The notes: generated by a model from the sequence alone, not told the origin. Shown: positions 19,596 through 28,979, counted from the stretch's first letter. The stretch: DNA of 64,000 bases from JAGVSR01 sp963708775 (GCA_963708775.1 CAVPTI010000012.1:496001-560000), one strand, 5' to 3'. A program made the numbers and translations.

Positions 19596-20723
19596 ATGAT
19601 TTCCGACGATCCTCTTCAGGATGACGAGTTGGACGATGTGCCGGCGCATGGTGCTCCGTTGGCCGAGGGTGGTGTGATAACCCATCTCACAGGTGCTGAT
19701 GCGAAGGGACAGCGGCTCGATCGAATTCTTGCTGCCGCGCTTCCGACGATCAGCCGGTCGCGCTTGCAGGCGCTGATTAGAGGTGGGCAGGTCCTGGGAG
19801 ACGGCATGGCGCTTGTCGATCCTGGGTTCAAAATGCGCGGGGGCGAGACGCTGGTGCTCACGGTGCCGCCGCCGGTTGCTGCCGATCCCACTGGAGAGAC
19901 CATTCCGCTCTCAGTCGCCTATGAAGACGATCACCTCATCGTAATCGACAAACCGGCTGGGCTCGTTGTGCATCCGGCGGCCGGCCATGAGAGCGGTACG
20001 CTGGTCAACGCGCTGATTGCTCACTGTGGTGACAGTCTTTCCGGCATCGGTGGCGTGAAGCGGCCAGGTATCGTGCACCGGATCGATAAGGATACATCTG
20101 GACTTCTGGTGGTTGCCAAAACCGATGCGGCGCATGCGGGGCTGTCGGAACAGTTCGCGGCGCATGGCGCGGATGGACGGCTGGAGAGAGCCTACATCGC
20201 TGTGGTGTGGGGGGTGCCGGCGCGTATCAAAGGTGTCGTCGATGCGGCGCTGTCGCGATCGGCGCATAATCGGGTGAAGATCGCAGTCGTTCCGGAGGGC
20301 GCGGGGCGTCATGCGGTGACGCATTACGAAGTCCTGGAGACGTTCGCGGATCGAGAGGCTTCGGCGTCGGACAAAAACCCGCCAGTGGCATCGCTGGTTC
20401 GGCTTGTTCTGGAGACTGGGCGCACACATCAGATCCGCGTCCACATGGCCCACATCGGTCATCCGCTGTTGGGAGATCCCGTCTATGGCAAAGGATTCCT
20501 GACGCGGGCCGCCCGGCTGCCGGAGGCGGCGCGGGATATACTCGCGACGCTCGGGCGGCAGGCACTGCACGCGGCGGAACTGGGGTTTGAACATCCTGTG
20601 ACGGGGAAGTCGCTGCGATTTCAATCGCAACTGCCGGCCGATCTGGCAGGACTGATCAGTTCGCTAAGACCGCACGCCGCCGCGCGAAAGGCTCCTGCGC
20701 GGGGTAGAAGCCGGCGCAATTGA
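19596..20723 (+). CDS. rluD: RluA-family 23S rRNA pseudouridine synthase (RluD-like)
   Basis: Converts uridines to pseudouridine in helix 69 of 23S rRNA if it is RluD. An S4 RNA-binding domain (residues about 40-90, QRLDRILAAALP...SRSRLQALI) precedes the catalytic domain with IDKPAGLVVHP and HRIDKDTSGLLVVAK, in which the Asp of the HRxDxxTSG motif is the catalytic residue. RTHQIRVHMAHIGHPLLGDP follows. The ATG at 19596 starts near the domain; a GTG at 19518 would add 26 unlikely residues. Lengths of both options fit RluD. RluC is the alternative. Confidence 0.88.
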   Translation: MISDDPLQDDELDDVPAHGAPLAEGGVITHLTGADAKGQRLDRILAAALPTISRSRLQALIRGGQVLGDGMALVDPGFKMRGGETLVLTVPPPVAADPTGETIPLSVAYEDDHLIVIDKPAGLVVHPAAGHESGTLVNALIAHCGDSLSGIGGVKRPGIVHRIDKDTSGLLVVAKTDAAHAGLSEQFAAHGADGRLERAYIAVVWGVPARIKGVVDAALSRSAHNRVKIAVVPEGAGRHAVTHYEVLETFADREASASDKNPPVASLVRLVLETGRTHQIRVHMAHIGHPLLGDPVYGKGFLTRAARLPEAARDILATLGRQALHAAELGFEHPVTGKSLRFQSQLPADLAGLISSLRPHAAARKAPARGRSRRN

Positions 20724-20837
20724 CAAGCCCTGCTTAACGGCGTGTTCGGCATAGAATTGAGTAGGACAGGACACAGAAGCGGAGCTTAACCCCTGCTCGA
20801 TAGCCTCAGCTTTGGTATATTGCTGAAGGAGTTCCTG

Positions 20838-21095
20838 GTGGGTCTGCGGTTTCGTATCTTGGCGGCGCTGTATGTGGTGGTCATTCTTGCCGCCTGGGAT
20901 GGAAGCATCGGCGTATTGTCGGGTGCCACCGGCATCTTGGCGTCGCTAGGTGGCTTGCTGGTCCTGTGCGTCATTGCGTTGTGGCCGAATTCGTCGAGGG
21001 CGAACAGAGTGGATCGCCGCGTAGACGGGTCTTCGTGGGCCGACCGGATCGATATCGACGCCGTTGCGCGCCAGCGTCCTGAACGCGACCTATGA
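20838..21095 (+). CDS. Small two-helix membrane protein, hypothetical
   Basis: A GTG at 20838 has AAGGAG six bases upstream and opens an 85-residue frame. Two hydrophobic helices (RILAALYVVVILAAW and ILASLGGLLVLCVIALW) are separated by a short Gly-rich turn and followed by a charged tail. No family recognised. It lies between rluD and rpoH on the same strand. The good ribosome-binding site and membrane-protein composition are the main support. Confidence 0.55.
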   Translation: MGLRFRILAALYVVVILAAWDGSIGVLSGATGILASLGGLLVLCVIALWPNSSRANRVDRRVDGSSWADRIDIDAVARQRPERDL

Positions 21096-21317
21096 ATTTT
21101 TTCTAATCTGAAGGGTCGTTTAGGCGACGGAACAAAGATCTTCTCTGCGTATTACACAAAGATGCACCCGTCGGGTTCTTATGGCATGATCCTACAACCC
21201 GTCCTCGCCGGTTAATTCGGTGTAATGAATATTTAAATGGGATGGGTGACTTCCCATTTCAACGGTGGGTTTAAGGGAGCAGGGTTCGGTCGCAGGGCCG
21301 GCCTCGTAAAGAAGCCG

Positions 21318-22202
21318 ATGAGCGCAAAGTCACTTCCAGTTATGGCCGGCGGGTCGCAGGGTCTTTCCAGGTATCTCGATGAGATACGGAAGTTCCCGAT
21401 GCTGGAGCCGCACGAGGAATTCATGCTGGCGAAAGCTTGGCAAGAACATGCGGACCAGGAGGCAGCCGAAAAGCTGATTACGTCACATCTCAGGCTCGTG
21501 GCGCGCATTGCCATGGGTTATCGCGGATATGGTCTGCCGATTGGCGAGGTCATCTCCGAGGGTAACGTCGGTCTGATGCAGGCGGTGAAGCGTTTCGATC
21601 CGGATCGTGGGTTCCGGCTTGCCACCTATGCGATGTGGTGGATCCGGGCTTCAATCCAAGAATACATTCTGCGCTCGTGGAGCCTCGTAAAGGTGGGCAC
21701 CACGGCCGCTCAGAAGAAGCTGTTCTTCAACCTGCGGCGCGCCAAGAGCCAGTTGCAAGCGCTGGAAGAAGGCGATTTGAAGCCGGAACACGTCAAGGCC
21801 ATTTCAAAGAAGCTCGGGGTCACGGAAGACGAAGTCGTTTCGATGAACCGGCGCCTGGGCGGTGATGCATCGCTGAATGCACCGGTGCGCGCGGACATGG
21901 AGGCCGGTGAATGGCAGGATTGGCTTGTCGATGAGACGCCGGACCAGGAAGAGCGTCTGGTCGAGAGTGAGGAAGCCGGCCGGCGTAAATCGTTTCTGCT
22001 GACAGCTCTCGACACATTGAATGAACGCGAGCGGCGCATTTTCGAGGCTCGTCGATTGGCGGAAAATCCCGCGACGCTTGAAGATCTGTCAACCGAATTC
22101 GGCGTCAGCCGTGAGCGCATTCGGCAGATTGAAGTGCGGGCGTTCGAGAAAGTTCAGAAGGCTGTCCGTGGTGCGGCGCGAAACGCGGACGCGGCAGCCT
22201 AG
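21318..22202 (+). CDS. rpoH: RNA polymerase heat-shock sigma factor RpoH
   Basis: A sigma-70 family factor (sigma-32 type) of 294 residues from the ATG at 21318. Region 2 contains LVARIAMGYRGYGLPIGEVISEGNVGLMQAVKRFDPDRGFRLATYAMWWIRASIQEYILRSW split over residues about 55-120, with the RpoH box following (TTAAQKKLFFNLRRAKSQL). Region 4 ends in LEDLSTEFGVSRERIRQIEVRAFEKVQ. It directs transcription of heat-shock genes. The frame is open upstream to 21237, but those residues are unlike RpoH N-termini. A GC-rich hairpin follows the stop. Confidence 0.95.
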   Translation: MSAKSLPVMAGGSQGLSRYLDEIRKFPMLEPHEEFMLAKAWQEHADQEAAEKLITSHLRLVARIAMGYRGYGLPIGEVISEGNVGLMQAVKRFDPDRGFRLATYAMWWIRASIQEYILRSWSLVKVGTTAAQKKLFFNLRRAKSQLQALEEGDLKPEHVKAISKKLGVTEDEVVSMNRRLGGDASLNAPVRADMEAGEWQDWLVDETPDQEERLVESEEAGRRKSFLLTALDTLNERERRIFEARRLAENPATLEDLSTEFGVSRERIRQIEVRAFEKVQKAVRGAARNADAAA

Positions 22203-22229
22203 CGGCACATCACGTTACGATGCCCATTC

Positions 22230-22257
22230 AGCGGCCTCGCCCCCGGGCGGGGCCGCT
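22230..22257 (+). terminator. GC-rich hairpin after rpoH
   Basis: A 13-base stem (AGCGGCCTCGCCC with GGGCGGGGCCGCT, one G-T pair) lies 28 bases after the rpoH stop. The U-tract is poor (GCGCATTTGC), so this is a weak intrinsic terminator call. Confidence 0.5.
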
Positions 22258-22716
22258 GCGCATTTGCAACTGCCGTAAGTTGAGGCAGGTGTGGCCAAAA
22301 GATAGAGTCACCGGTGCTTCGCACAAATCACTTAGCATCGGAAGTGCGGGGGAGCCTCGCTTCCGGCCGGTCCGGTTTCCCGGAGTGTGCCGGAGAGGTG
22401 CGTGCGTCGGAGCTTGCAAGGCAGATGCCCTTGAATACTCTGTGCCGGTCAAAAAATACTGGCGATAAGTGCCGGTTCGACGTGGAGCGGTCCCGGACGG
22501 GGCTGCTCGAGGGAGCGTCGGAACGGACCGCACCGAAATCTCTCCGCAGAGCCGTCCAAGACCGCCGCGTCCCTTCCTGCAGACAAACCGGACAGCACTC
22601 GTCGCGATGGGCTACCCCGTCGCCCCGGCGACGTGCGTGGCTGTCCTACTGTTGTGAAGGGGGGCTAGCCGAATGGGCCCCACAACGCGGTGCCACGACC
22701 CTCGAGGGAGTGCCTG
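22258..22716. other. Gene-poor stretch before the amidase
   Basis: A plus-strand open frame covers much of it but shows Arg/Ser-rich, out-of-register composition and no family resemblance, so I do not call a gene. No match to RNase P or tmRNA core motifs was seen. The stretch could hold an unrecognised RNA; see the following small ORF and terminator. Confidence 0.35.
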
Positions 22717-22842
22717 ATGAAGACGCTTCGTCCCTGTCCAGCAGTCGTTTTGAAGTCGCGACCACGCCGCTCGTTACTTGATCTCGAATGGATTTATCTG
22801 CTTTGGCGACTTAAACCCGCACACCCTCCAAGTAGAGCTTGA
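22717..22842 (+). CDS. Possible 41-residue small protein
   Basis: An ATG at 22717 with GGGAG six bases upstream opens a 41-codon frame (MKTLRPCPAVVLKSRPRRSL, then LLDLEWIYLLWRLKPAHPPS). It has a basic N-terminus and a short hydrophobic LEWIYLLWRL patch. A second hairpin and then a terminator-like hairpin follow within 75 bases on the same strand, which fits a short transcription unit. Coding status is unproven. Confidence 0.3.
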   Translation: MKTLRPCPAVVLKSRPRRSLLDLEWIYLLWRLKPAHPPSRA

Positions 22843-22890
22843 ATGACGCAGGCCGGTGAAGGGTGCGATCCGCATCACCGGCAGAATTTG

Positions 22891-22916
22891 AAGGCCGGTC
22901 CTGTGGGGCCGGCCTT
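22891..22916 (+). terminator. Hairpin terminator, possibly bidirectional
   Basis: AAGGCCGG and CCGGCCTT form a perfect 8-base stem with a 10-base loop, followed on the plus strand by TCCATTTTC. It sits 47 bases past the end of the minus-strand amidase gene and after the small plus-strand ORF, and could serve both. Confidence 0.6.
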
Positions 22917-22962
22917 TCCATTTTCAATGCTGCAGGTGTGACCCGTGAAAATGCCTGCGCCG

Positions 22963-24321
22963 TTACATCGGCAGACGCGCGATCTGGTGGCTGAAGTAGT
23001 TTTCGACAGCGGTCGTGATGCTGTCGGCGACCTTGCCGCGCCAGGCATCAGACTTAAGCAGCTTGGCGTCTTCTTTGTTGGTGACGTAAGCCAATTCAAT
23101 GAGAACCGAGGGGAACTGCGCCGTTTTCAACACGCGGAAAGCGGCTTGCTGATCTGGCTTTTCGCGCAGGCTTGTCGTCTCGCCCATATGCTCGATGACC
23201 GAACGCGAGAAGATGTTGGTGCGTTCTTGCGTGGTTTCGACTTCGCGGCCGGCGAAATCTGCGAGGATGTCCTTGACCGCGGACACCTCTTTAGAGCCGC
23301 TCGCCTTTTCGACTGCCGACAGTTCGCCGTCCGAGAGAAGGTGTTCGGATACGTCGCCTTTGGCTGAACGCTTGAGCGAATTGGCGACGTTCTCGCGCAG
23401 GGAGTAGATGGTGGCACCGCGGGCGGAGGTCGTTGCGTAATCGGCATGGACCGCGATGAACAAAGCAGCCTGATGCTTTTCACCGAAGGCGCGGCGTTCA
23501 TCGAGGGGAACGAAGACATCGGTATCGCGGGTCATGAGTACGCGGTAACGGCCGGTCTTCTCGATTTTGTCGCGCAGGACCTTGGCGAACGCGAGAACGA
23601 CATCCTTTTCGACGATGCCGTGCTTTTCTGCACCTGTATCGTAGCCGCCGTGGCCAGGATCGATGACGATGATCGGTTTGTAAGCAGCTTTGGCGGCATC
23701 GGCCGGGCGTTTCGCAGGCATGGGCAACGGCGGTTGAATGCCCGCTGCGCCAAGTGCAAACGGCTGCGACTTGAGAGGCTTCTTGGCTGTCGTCATCACT
23801 GAACCGGCCGGAAGAATGTCGACCGCCAGGTGGAATCCTTTGCCTTGAGTTGCCTTTTCGATTTTGGTTTTTTCGATGACGACCGGTTCGGTGACTTCGA
23901 TGATGACCTTCGTCTGCCCCGCGCCGGCACCGCCGCTGCGAACGGACTTAACAAGTCCGACCGGATTGGGGCCAGGGTCGGGTGGAAGGCGCAGTCCCAC
24001 CATGGGCACGTCGATTACGACCCGGTTCGGGTTCGTAAGAGCCGTCACCGTGTAGGCTGCGGACTTATCGAGCCCGATCATAAAACGGGTGCGGATGGGA
24101 GCGGCCGGCTTCTTTTCGGCGCCGACTTCCGCTGGCATTGCGGCGGCGGCGGGGACCGTGGCGCTGGGATCGGCGACAGCCACGCGTTCAGTTTCGGCCG
24201 CCATGGCGATCGCTGCGCCCAGGGCAACAGCGATTGACCCGGCGGCAAACCGAAATCCTGCGCGACGCACGCGCGTGCTCATTTTGTCCAGAACCATCCC
24301 CTTCGACCCCCGACGACGCAC
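22963..24321 (-). CDS. N-acetylmuramoyl-L-alanine amidase (AmiC type)
   Basis: Periplasmic zinc amidase that cleaves the amide between N-acetylmuramate and L-alanine during septal peptidoglycan splitting. The signal segment (VRRAGFRFAAGSIAVALGAAIAMAAE) is followed by an AMIN domain (residues about 75-190) and an Amidase_3 domain starting IVIDPGHGGYDTG. Zn ligands are visible: His in GHGG, Glu in ERRAFGEKHQ, His in AVHADY, and the catalytic Glu in LIELAYVTN. The 452-residue length is normal. The start is uncertain: GTG at 24321 or ATG at 24297 or 24282, all before the signal segment. Confidence 0.92.
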   Translation of the reverse strand: MRRRGSKGMVLDKMSTRVRRAGFRFAAGSIAVALGAAIAMAAETERVAVADPSATVPAAAAMPAEVGAEKKPAAPIRTRFMIGLDKSAAYTVTALTNPNRVVIDVPMVGLRLPPDPGPNPVGLVKSVRSGGAGAGQTKVIIEVTEPVVIEKTKIEKATQGKGFHLAVDILPAGSVMTTAKKPLKSQPFALGAAGIQPPLPMPAKRPADAAKAAYKPIIVIDPGHGGYDTGAEKHGIVEKDVVLAFAKVLRDKIEKTGRYRVLMTRDTDVFVPLDERRAFGEKHQAALFIAVHADYATTSARGATIYSLRENVANSLKRSAKGDVSEHLLSDGELSAVEKASGSKEVSAVKDILADFAGREVETTQERTNIFSRSVIEHMGETTSLREKPDQQAAFRVLKTAQFPSVLIELAYVTNKEDAKLLKSDAWRGKVADSITTAVENYFSHQIARLPM

Positions 24322-24427
24322 TACGGTTCACAAGACGGGCAAGTCTGAAGCATCACCGGAGATGATGGCGGTTTCCGGGACGCTGTCGGGCAAAGTTATG
24401 GATCCGTAATGGTTAAGCCCGGCTTAA

Positions 24428-24889
24428 TCATTCTTTCGATTGCCAGCGCCGGAGCGCCTCGTCGTCGCTTTCGCGTGCGTCGACCCAAGCGGCGGCACCG
24501 TCAGTGAATGTTTCTTTCTTCCAGAAGGGTGCTCGGGTCTTCAAGTAATCCATCAGGAATTCAGCGGCTTGAAATGCGGCATGCCGGTGCGGAGACGCTG
24601 TGACGACGAGGACAATGTTGGCGCCAGGGCGCAGTTCACCGATGCGATGGACGATAAGGCTCGCCTGGAGTGGCCAGCGCTTGTGTGCGTCTGCCTCGAC
24701 CGCTTCCAGTTCCGCTTCGGTCATGCCGGGGTAATGCTCGAGCGTCATGGACAGGAGTTCGCGGCCGCCTGCCGACCCGCGCACGAGACCGGTGAACGTG
24801 ACGACGGCACCGATGTCAGTCCGGCCCTGTGTCAGAGCTTCGATCTCGGATGCTACGTCGAAATCATCAGACTGCACGCGGACTGTCAC
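24428..24889 (-). CDS. moaE: Molybdopterin synthase catalytic subunit MoaE
   Basis: Large subunit of molybdopterin synthase, which converts precursor Z (cPMP) to molybdopterin. The GTG at 24889 is preceded by CGGAGG eight bases away and starts right after moaD, giving 153 residues. Typical blocks: GAVVTFTGLVRG, LEHYPGMTEAELE, IVHRIGELRPGANIVLVVTASPHR, and the catalytic-site FWKKE near the end. The open frame extends further upstream inside moaD, but this is not used. Works as a heterotetramer with MoaD. Confidence 0.93.
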   Translation of the reverse strand: MTVRVQSDDFDVASEIEALTQGRTDIGAVVTFTGLVRGSAGGRELLSMTLEHYPGMTEAELEAVEADAHKRWPLQASLIVHRIGELRPGANIVLVVTASPHRHAAFQAAEFLMDYLKTRAPFWKKETFTDGAAAWVDARESDDEALRRWQSKE

Positions 24890-24893
24890 TAAA

Positions 24894-25163
24894 TCAGCCT
24901 CCGGTGACGGGCGGGAAGAACGCGATTTCGCGCGCGCCTGCGATTGCGGTGTCGGGCTTGACGTGGCGCTGATCGATGGCCGTGCGAATGATGCCGGGCT
25001 TGCGAAAAGCATCTTCGAATTCGGGGCCGCGCGTGCCGAGCCAGTTCAGAACATCGGCGACGGTTTCGATGCCGGCGGGCAGCGTCACGCGTTCCTCGGC
25101 GCGTCCGGTTTTTTCGCGCACCCAGGCGAAGTAGCGCAACGTGATATCGGGTCCATGGGCCAT
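24894..25163 (-). CDS. moaD: Molybdopterin synthase sulfur carrier subunit MoaD
   Basis: Ubiquitin-like sulfur carrier of 89 residues ending in the required Gly-Gly (FFPPVTGG), whose C-terminal thiocarboxylate donates sulfur to precursor Z. The ATG at 25163 has GGAG eight bases upstream, so the in-frame TTG at 25178 is not needed. The gene ends four bases before moaE begins, giving a coupled moaD-moaE pair. In many relatives pgsA sits between uvrC and moaD; here a DUF2878 gene lies there instead. Confidence 0.92.
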   Translation of the reverse strand: MAHGPDITLRYFAWVREKTGRAEERVTLPAGIETVADVLNWLGTRGPEFEDAFRKPGIIRTAIDQRHVKPDTAIAGAREIAFFPPVTGG

Positions 25164-25179
25164 TCCGGCGGGCTCCAAA

Positions 25180-25380
25180 TCAGGCGCTCGAAAAGATTTC
25201 CGAACTCCGGCCAGCCTTTATGACCACTCGTGGACCGGCGGCGTCAAGCGTCTGCGACATGCCCAACTTCGCTGTCGCAGGCGGTCGATCTTTCGTTGGT
25301 TCGTGGACGTAGAGCTTATAGTGGCCCTCAGGGTCAACCTGCGGGGGGTGCACGGTGGTCTTGCTGAATATCGTCCTCAA
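25180..25380 (-). CDS. Doubtful small hypothetical protein upstream of moaD
   Basis: A 66-codon frame (TTG start) rich in charged residues (VDPEGHYKLYVHEPTKDRPP...) ends 17 bases before moaD on the same strand. Composition is reasonable for a real protein, but there is no clear ribosome-binding site, it overlaps the divergent DUF2878 start by 26 bases, and no family is recognised. It may be only leader sequence of moaDE. Confidence 0.25.
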   Translation of the reverse strand: MRTIFSKTTVHPPQVDPEGHYKLYVHEPTKDRPPATAKLGMSQTLDAAGPRVVIKAGRSSEIFSSA

Positions 25381-25864
25381 CTATGCTGCCTGGTTTGGAG
25401 TGGTCACGCTTTCAGCGCGGGGCCAGTTCGGGCTGGCGGTTTTGCCGTCGCTGGTCGCCGTGGGCATCCATCTGGCCGTGACGCCGCCGTTGAGACGACG
25501 GCCAGAGCTTTTGCTGTGTCTGGCCGCGATTCCCCTCGGACTGTGTGTCGAGGCAATCAACATGTGGGCAGGTGCGACGCAGTACCCGGCGGGTGCTTCG
25601 ATCGCGGGCGCGCCTCCGCTCTTCATGCTCGGCCTCTGGATGGCGTTTGCCACACTTGCCAACGTCAGCTTGGCGTGGCTGAAGGACCGGCTGGGGTTGG
25701 CGGCGCTGTTTGGTGCGGTGGCGGCGGCGCCGTCGTACTATGCAGGCTCGAAACTCGGAGCGCTGGCAATCGGCGAGCCGGTGTGGCTCAGTCTCGGGAT
25801 CATTGGAGCGGTGTGGTCGGTGGCATTCCCGGCTCTTTTGTTGATCGCACGCCGGATCGGGTAG
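25355..25864 (+). CDS. DUF2878-family inner-membrane protein
   Basis: A 169-residue protein with about five hydrophobic helices, matching the DUF2878 family in length and in CVEAINMWAGATQYP...APPLFMLGLWMAFATL. Function unknown. The GTG at 25355 is followed at once by the first helix (LLNIVLNYAAWFGVVTL); a GGGGGG tract lies just upstream. It is convergent with uvrC, whose stop is three bases away, and divergent from moaDE. Confidence 0.8.
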   Translation: MVLLNIVLNYAAWFGVVTLSARGQFGLAVLPSLVAVGIHLAVTPPLRRRPELLLCLAAIPLGLCVEAINMWAGATQYPAGASIAGAPPLFMLGLWMAFATLANVSLAWLKDRLGLAALFGAVAAAPSYYAGSKLGALAIGEPVWLSLGIIGAVWSVAFPALLLIARRIG

Positions 25865-25867
25865 GCG

Positions 25868-27872
25868 TCAGCCGCGCTCGTGGAAGAAGTCATAGACCTT
25901 CTGCGCCATTTCAGCGGAAATGCCCTCCACGGCTTTGAGGTCCTCGATGCCAGCTTTCGAGACGGATTTCGCCGAGCCGAAATGATTGAGCAGCGCTCGT
26001 CGGCGGGACGGACCGATGCCTTCGATCTCATCGAGCGGATTGGCGCTGATGGCTTTCGAGCGCTTGGCGCGATGCGTGCCGATGGCAAAGCGGTGGGCTT
26101 CGTCGCGCAGGCGCTGGACGAAGTAGAGGACGGGATCGCGCGGTTCGAGCATGAATGACTGGGGACGGCCGGGCACGTGGAAGTGTTCGCGGCCGGCATC
26201 GCGGTCCGGGCCCTTTGGCAACGCCGACGAGCGGGATGTCTTCGAGGCCGACGTCGGCCAGAACCTGCTGGGCGACGGCGAGTTGTCCGGCGCCACCGTC
26301 GATGAGGACGAGATCCGGGCGATCGGGAAATATGGGTTCGGGATCGGTGCCGTCTGCGCTCGGTGCGGCTTGGAGCGGGCGTTCCCTCAGCTTCCGCGAG
26401 GCGTTTGAAGCGGCGCGTCAGCACTTCGCGCATCATGGCGTAGTCGTCGCCGGGCGCGGTGTCGGGCGACTTGATGTTGAACTTGCGGTAGGCGCTTTTG
26501 ACGAAGCCCTCGGGCCCCGCGACGATCATGGCGCCGATCGCATTCGTGCCGGAGATGTGGCTGTTGTCATAAACCTCGATCCGGCGCGGGCATTCCGCCA
26601 GTCCGAAACGTTCCTGCACGCCTTCGAGAAGCCGTGTCTGCGATGAGGTTTCAGCGAGTTTGCGACCGAGCGCTTCTTTCGCGTTGGAGAGCGCGTGTTC
26701 GACCAGACCTGATTTGGTGCCGCGGCTGGGCACGCGGATTTCGACCTTGCGTTCGGCCTTTGTCGTCAACGCTTCGGCCATCAGCGCGCGTTCTTCGAAG
26801 TCGTGACTGACAAGAAGCAGGCGCGGAACGGGCTTGTCGTCATAGAATTGGGCGATGAACGATGCGAGCACCTCTTCGACAGGCACGGATTTGTCGGCCT
26901 TGGGGTAATAAGCGCGATTGCCCCAGTTCTGACCGGCGCGGAAGAAGAAGACCTGAATGCAGGTTTGCCCGCCTTCCTGGTGGGCGGCGAAGACGTCGGC
27001 TTCCTCGATGTTGTCGGGATTGATGGCTTGATCGGCTTGTACGTGGGCGAGGGCCCAAAGACGATTGCGGAACTTGGCCGCGCGTTCGAATTCGAGCGCG
27101 TCGGAGGCTTCCTGCATGAGCTTCTGGTACATGGCGCGCACGATTGGCTTTCGCCGCGCAAGAAGCGAACGGCTTCTTCGACGAGAGCGTGATACTCGGC
27201 GGCAGGAATTTCGTTTGTGCACGGGCCGGCGCAGCGCTTGATCTGGAAGAGCAGGCATGGACGTGTGCGGCCTTCGAAAACGCTGTCGGAGCAGGAGCGC
27301 AGTAGAAAAGCGCGCTGGAGCATGCTGATCACGCGGGAGACGGCGCCGGCGGACGCGAATGGACCGAAGTAGTCGCCTTTGATGGCGCGTGCGCCGCGGT
27401 GCTTAACGATCTGCGGTGCCAGCGTATCGCGGCGGATGAGGATGTATGGGAACGACTTGTCGTCCCGCATCAACACGTTGAAGCGCGGCTTGAAGCGCTT
27501 GATGAGGTTCGCTTCCAGGAGCAGCGCTTCCGCCTCGGTGCGGACGGTGACGAACTCCATCGCCGTGGTGAGGGAGATCATTCTGGCAATGCGGTTGGAG
27601 TGCCCGTTGCCGCGGGCGTAGTTGGAGACGCGCGCCTTCAGATTGCGGGCTTTGCCGACGTAGAGCACGGTTCCTTCCGCATCGAGCATGCGATAGACGC
27701 CCGGCTGGGAGGTTAGCATTTTGAGGTAACCGGCAATGACCGCAGGACCTGCGGGCGGCGGGTTTGCCGCCTCGATCATCTCGGGCTTTTCGTGTGTCGG
27801 ACTGTCGGACATGCGCGGACAATTGTCCCGAGCGGCAGGCAAGGTCAAGGTGCGGGAGGGATCATCGTTCAT
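25868..27872 (-). CDS. uvrC: Excinuclease ABC subunit UvrC (frameshifted)
   Basis: Nucleotide excision repair nuclease that makes both incisions beside a lesion held by UvrB. Domains in order: GIY-YIG nuclease (PGVYRMLDAEGTVLYVGKARNLK), Cys-rich segment (RPCLLFQIKRCAGPC), UvrB-binding UVR block, RNase H-like domain (EVYDNSHISGTNAIG, later LVLIDGGAGQLAVA in the corrected frame), and C-terminal helix-hairpin-helix motifs (GIGPSRRRALLNHFGS). The frame breaks near 27153 (base or bases missing), 26389 and 26215 (one extra base each). Net length modulo 3 agrees, giving about 667 residues. The start is 27872 or, more likely, ATG 27812. Probable sequencing errors in an essential-type repair gene. Confidence 0.92.
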
Positions 27873-28004
27873 CTGTCCACGGGGGGACGAGTTCGGTCTG
27901 GCGGTTAGCCGACACGCTGAAGCTTATGACGTCGCCGTTGCGCAAGGTGCGCCACAAAAGCGCCATCACCCGGCGTGCCTGTCTCTTCGTCGGGTGGAGG
28001 AGAG

Positions 28005-28979
28005 ATGATGCGCGGATCAGCGCGGGTTCTGGCAATTTTGTTGTTGGTTTTGCCATTCGCTGCTCATGCGGCGGCAAAAAAGACGCGCGAGGTGGTGCCG
28101 ACGTTTGCGCGTGCCGAAGCTGTGCTGAAGTGGATCAACGGGTATCGGAGTGAGCCCGCGCCCGATAAGCTGCCGGCGGCAGTGAAGGCGATGGGCGAGT
28201 TCGGCCTGTTGCGAGACCTCGATCAGGCGGGGCTGCAGGTCGGGTTCATTGCCGGCGTGCTGGGGACCAACCCAGACAAGGCGCCGCGTCTCGTCGCGCA
28301 GATGTTTCCCATGCCGCCGGAGGATCAGGTCATCCTCATCAAGGCGATCGCGTTTTCCGGGCTGCCGAACTGGAAGCAACTTCTTTCAGCGTTCTCAGAG
28401 CGAATGCCGGCGCGGCAGGTGCTGATCGACAAGTATCTCTTCGGTGATGGCAAGACGCTTTTCGAGTTGCCGCTGGACGAAGGCTCGTTCGTGCTCGACA
28501 GCCACTGGGGCTATTACTTCGGCAGTGGATCAGAACCCGCGGTCGGGCGGATCGTTTCGGCTCTGGCGTGGATGAAGGAAGGCGACAGCGTCGACAAGCT
28601 GACAATCGCGGCGATGGCGAAATGGACACTGGCCTCCAACGCGACGCGCGATAAAGACCTGCTCGATACTCTCAAAGGGCAGATGAACCTGCAGGAGAGC
28701 GAGGTCGCGCGAACAAATTTGCGCGAGGTCATTCTGGCGGCTGAAACGTTCGAGACAGGCAAGATCCGACGTGATGCCGTGGCGGCCATAGACGAGTTGA
28801 AGGCCAAGGGTCCGCAGAGCGCCCGGAACTATTCGTGGTGGGGGCAGGCGGGGCAGACCGTGCTGGCGCTGGGCTGTGTGGCGGCAAGTGCCATGGGGCA
28901 GGTGCAACTCGGCATCCCATGCGTGGTCGGCGGCGCCGTTTCGACCGCGGCGCTGAAGTACTTGGCGCCGACGCCTTAA
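28005..28979 (+). CDS. Conserved hypothetical secreted protein
   Basis: A 324-residue protein with a signal peptide (MMRGSARVLAILLLVLPFAAHAAA). GGAGGAGAG lies immediately upstream of a double ATG. The mature protein is mostly helical with no catalytic motif I recognise, and ends with a hydrophobic, Gly/Ala-rich segment (LALGCVAASAMGQVQLGIPCVVGGAVSTAALKYL split over two helices) that may anchor it. Similar proteins occur in Hyphomicrobiales. It stands 85 bases before gatB on the same strand. Confidence 0.75.
   Translation: MMRGSARVLAILLLVLPFAAHAAAKKTREVVPTFARAEAVLKWINGYRSEPAPDKLPAAVKAMGEFGLLRDLDQAGLQVGFIAGVLGTNPDKAPRLVAQMFPMPPEDQVILIKAIAFSGLPNWKQLLSAFSERMPARQVLIDKYLFGDGKTLFELPLDEGSFVLDSHWGYYFGSGSEPAVGRIVSALAWMKEGDSVDKLTIAAMAKWTLASNATRDKDLLDTLKGQMNLQESEVARTNLREVILAAETFETGKIRRDAVAAIDELKAKGPQSARNYSWWGQAGQTVLALGCVAASAMGQVQLGIPCVVGGAVSTAALKYLAPTP

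Noticed and set aside
22314..22781. 155-codon plus-strand ORF
   Set aside because: Arg/Ser-rich composition without domain, signal or good start context; looks like a chance frame in GC-rich DNA.
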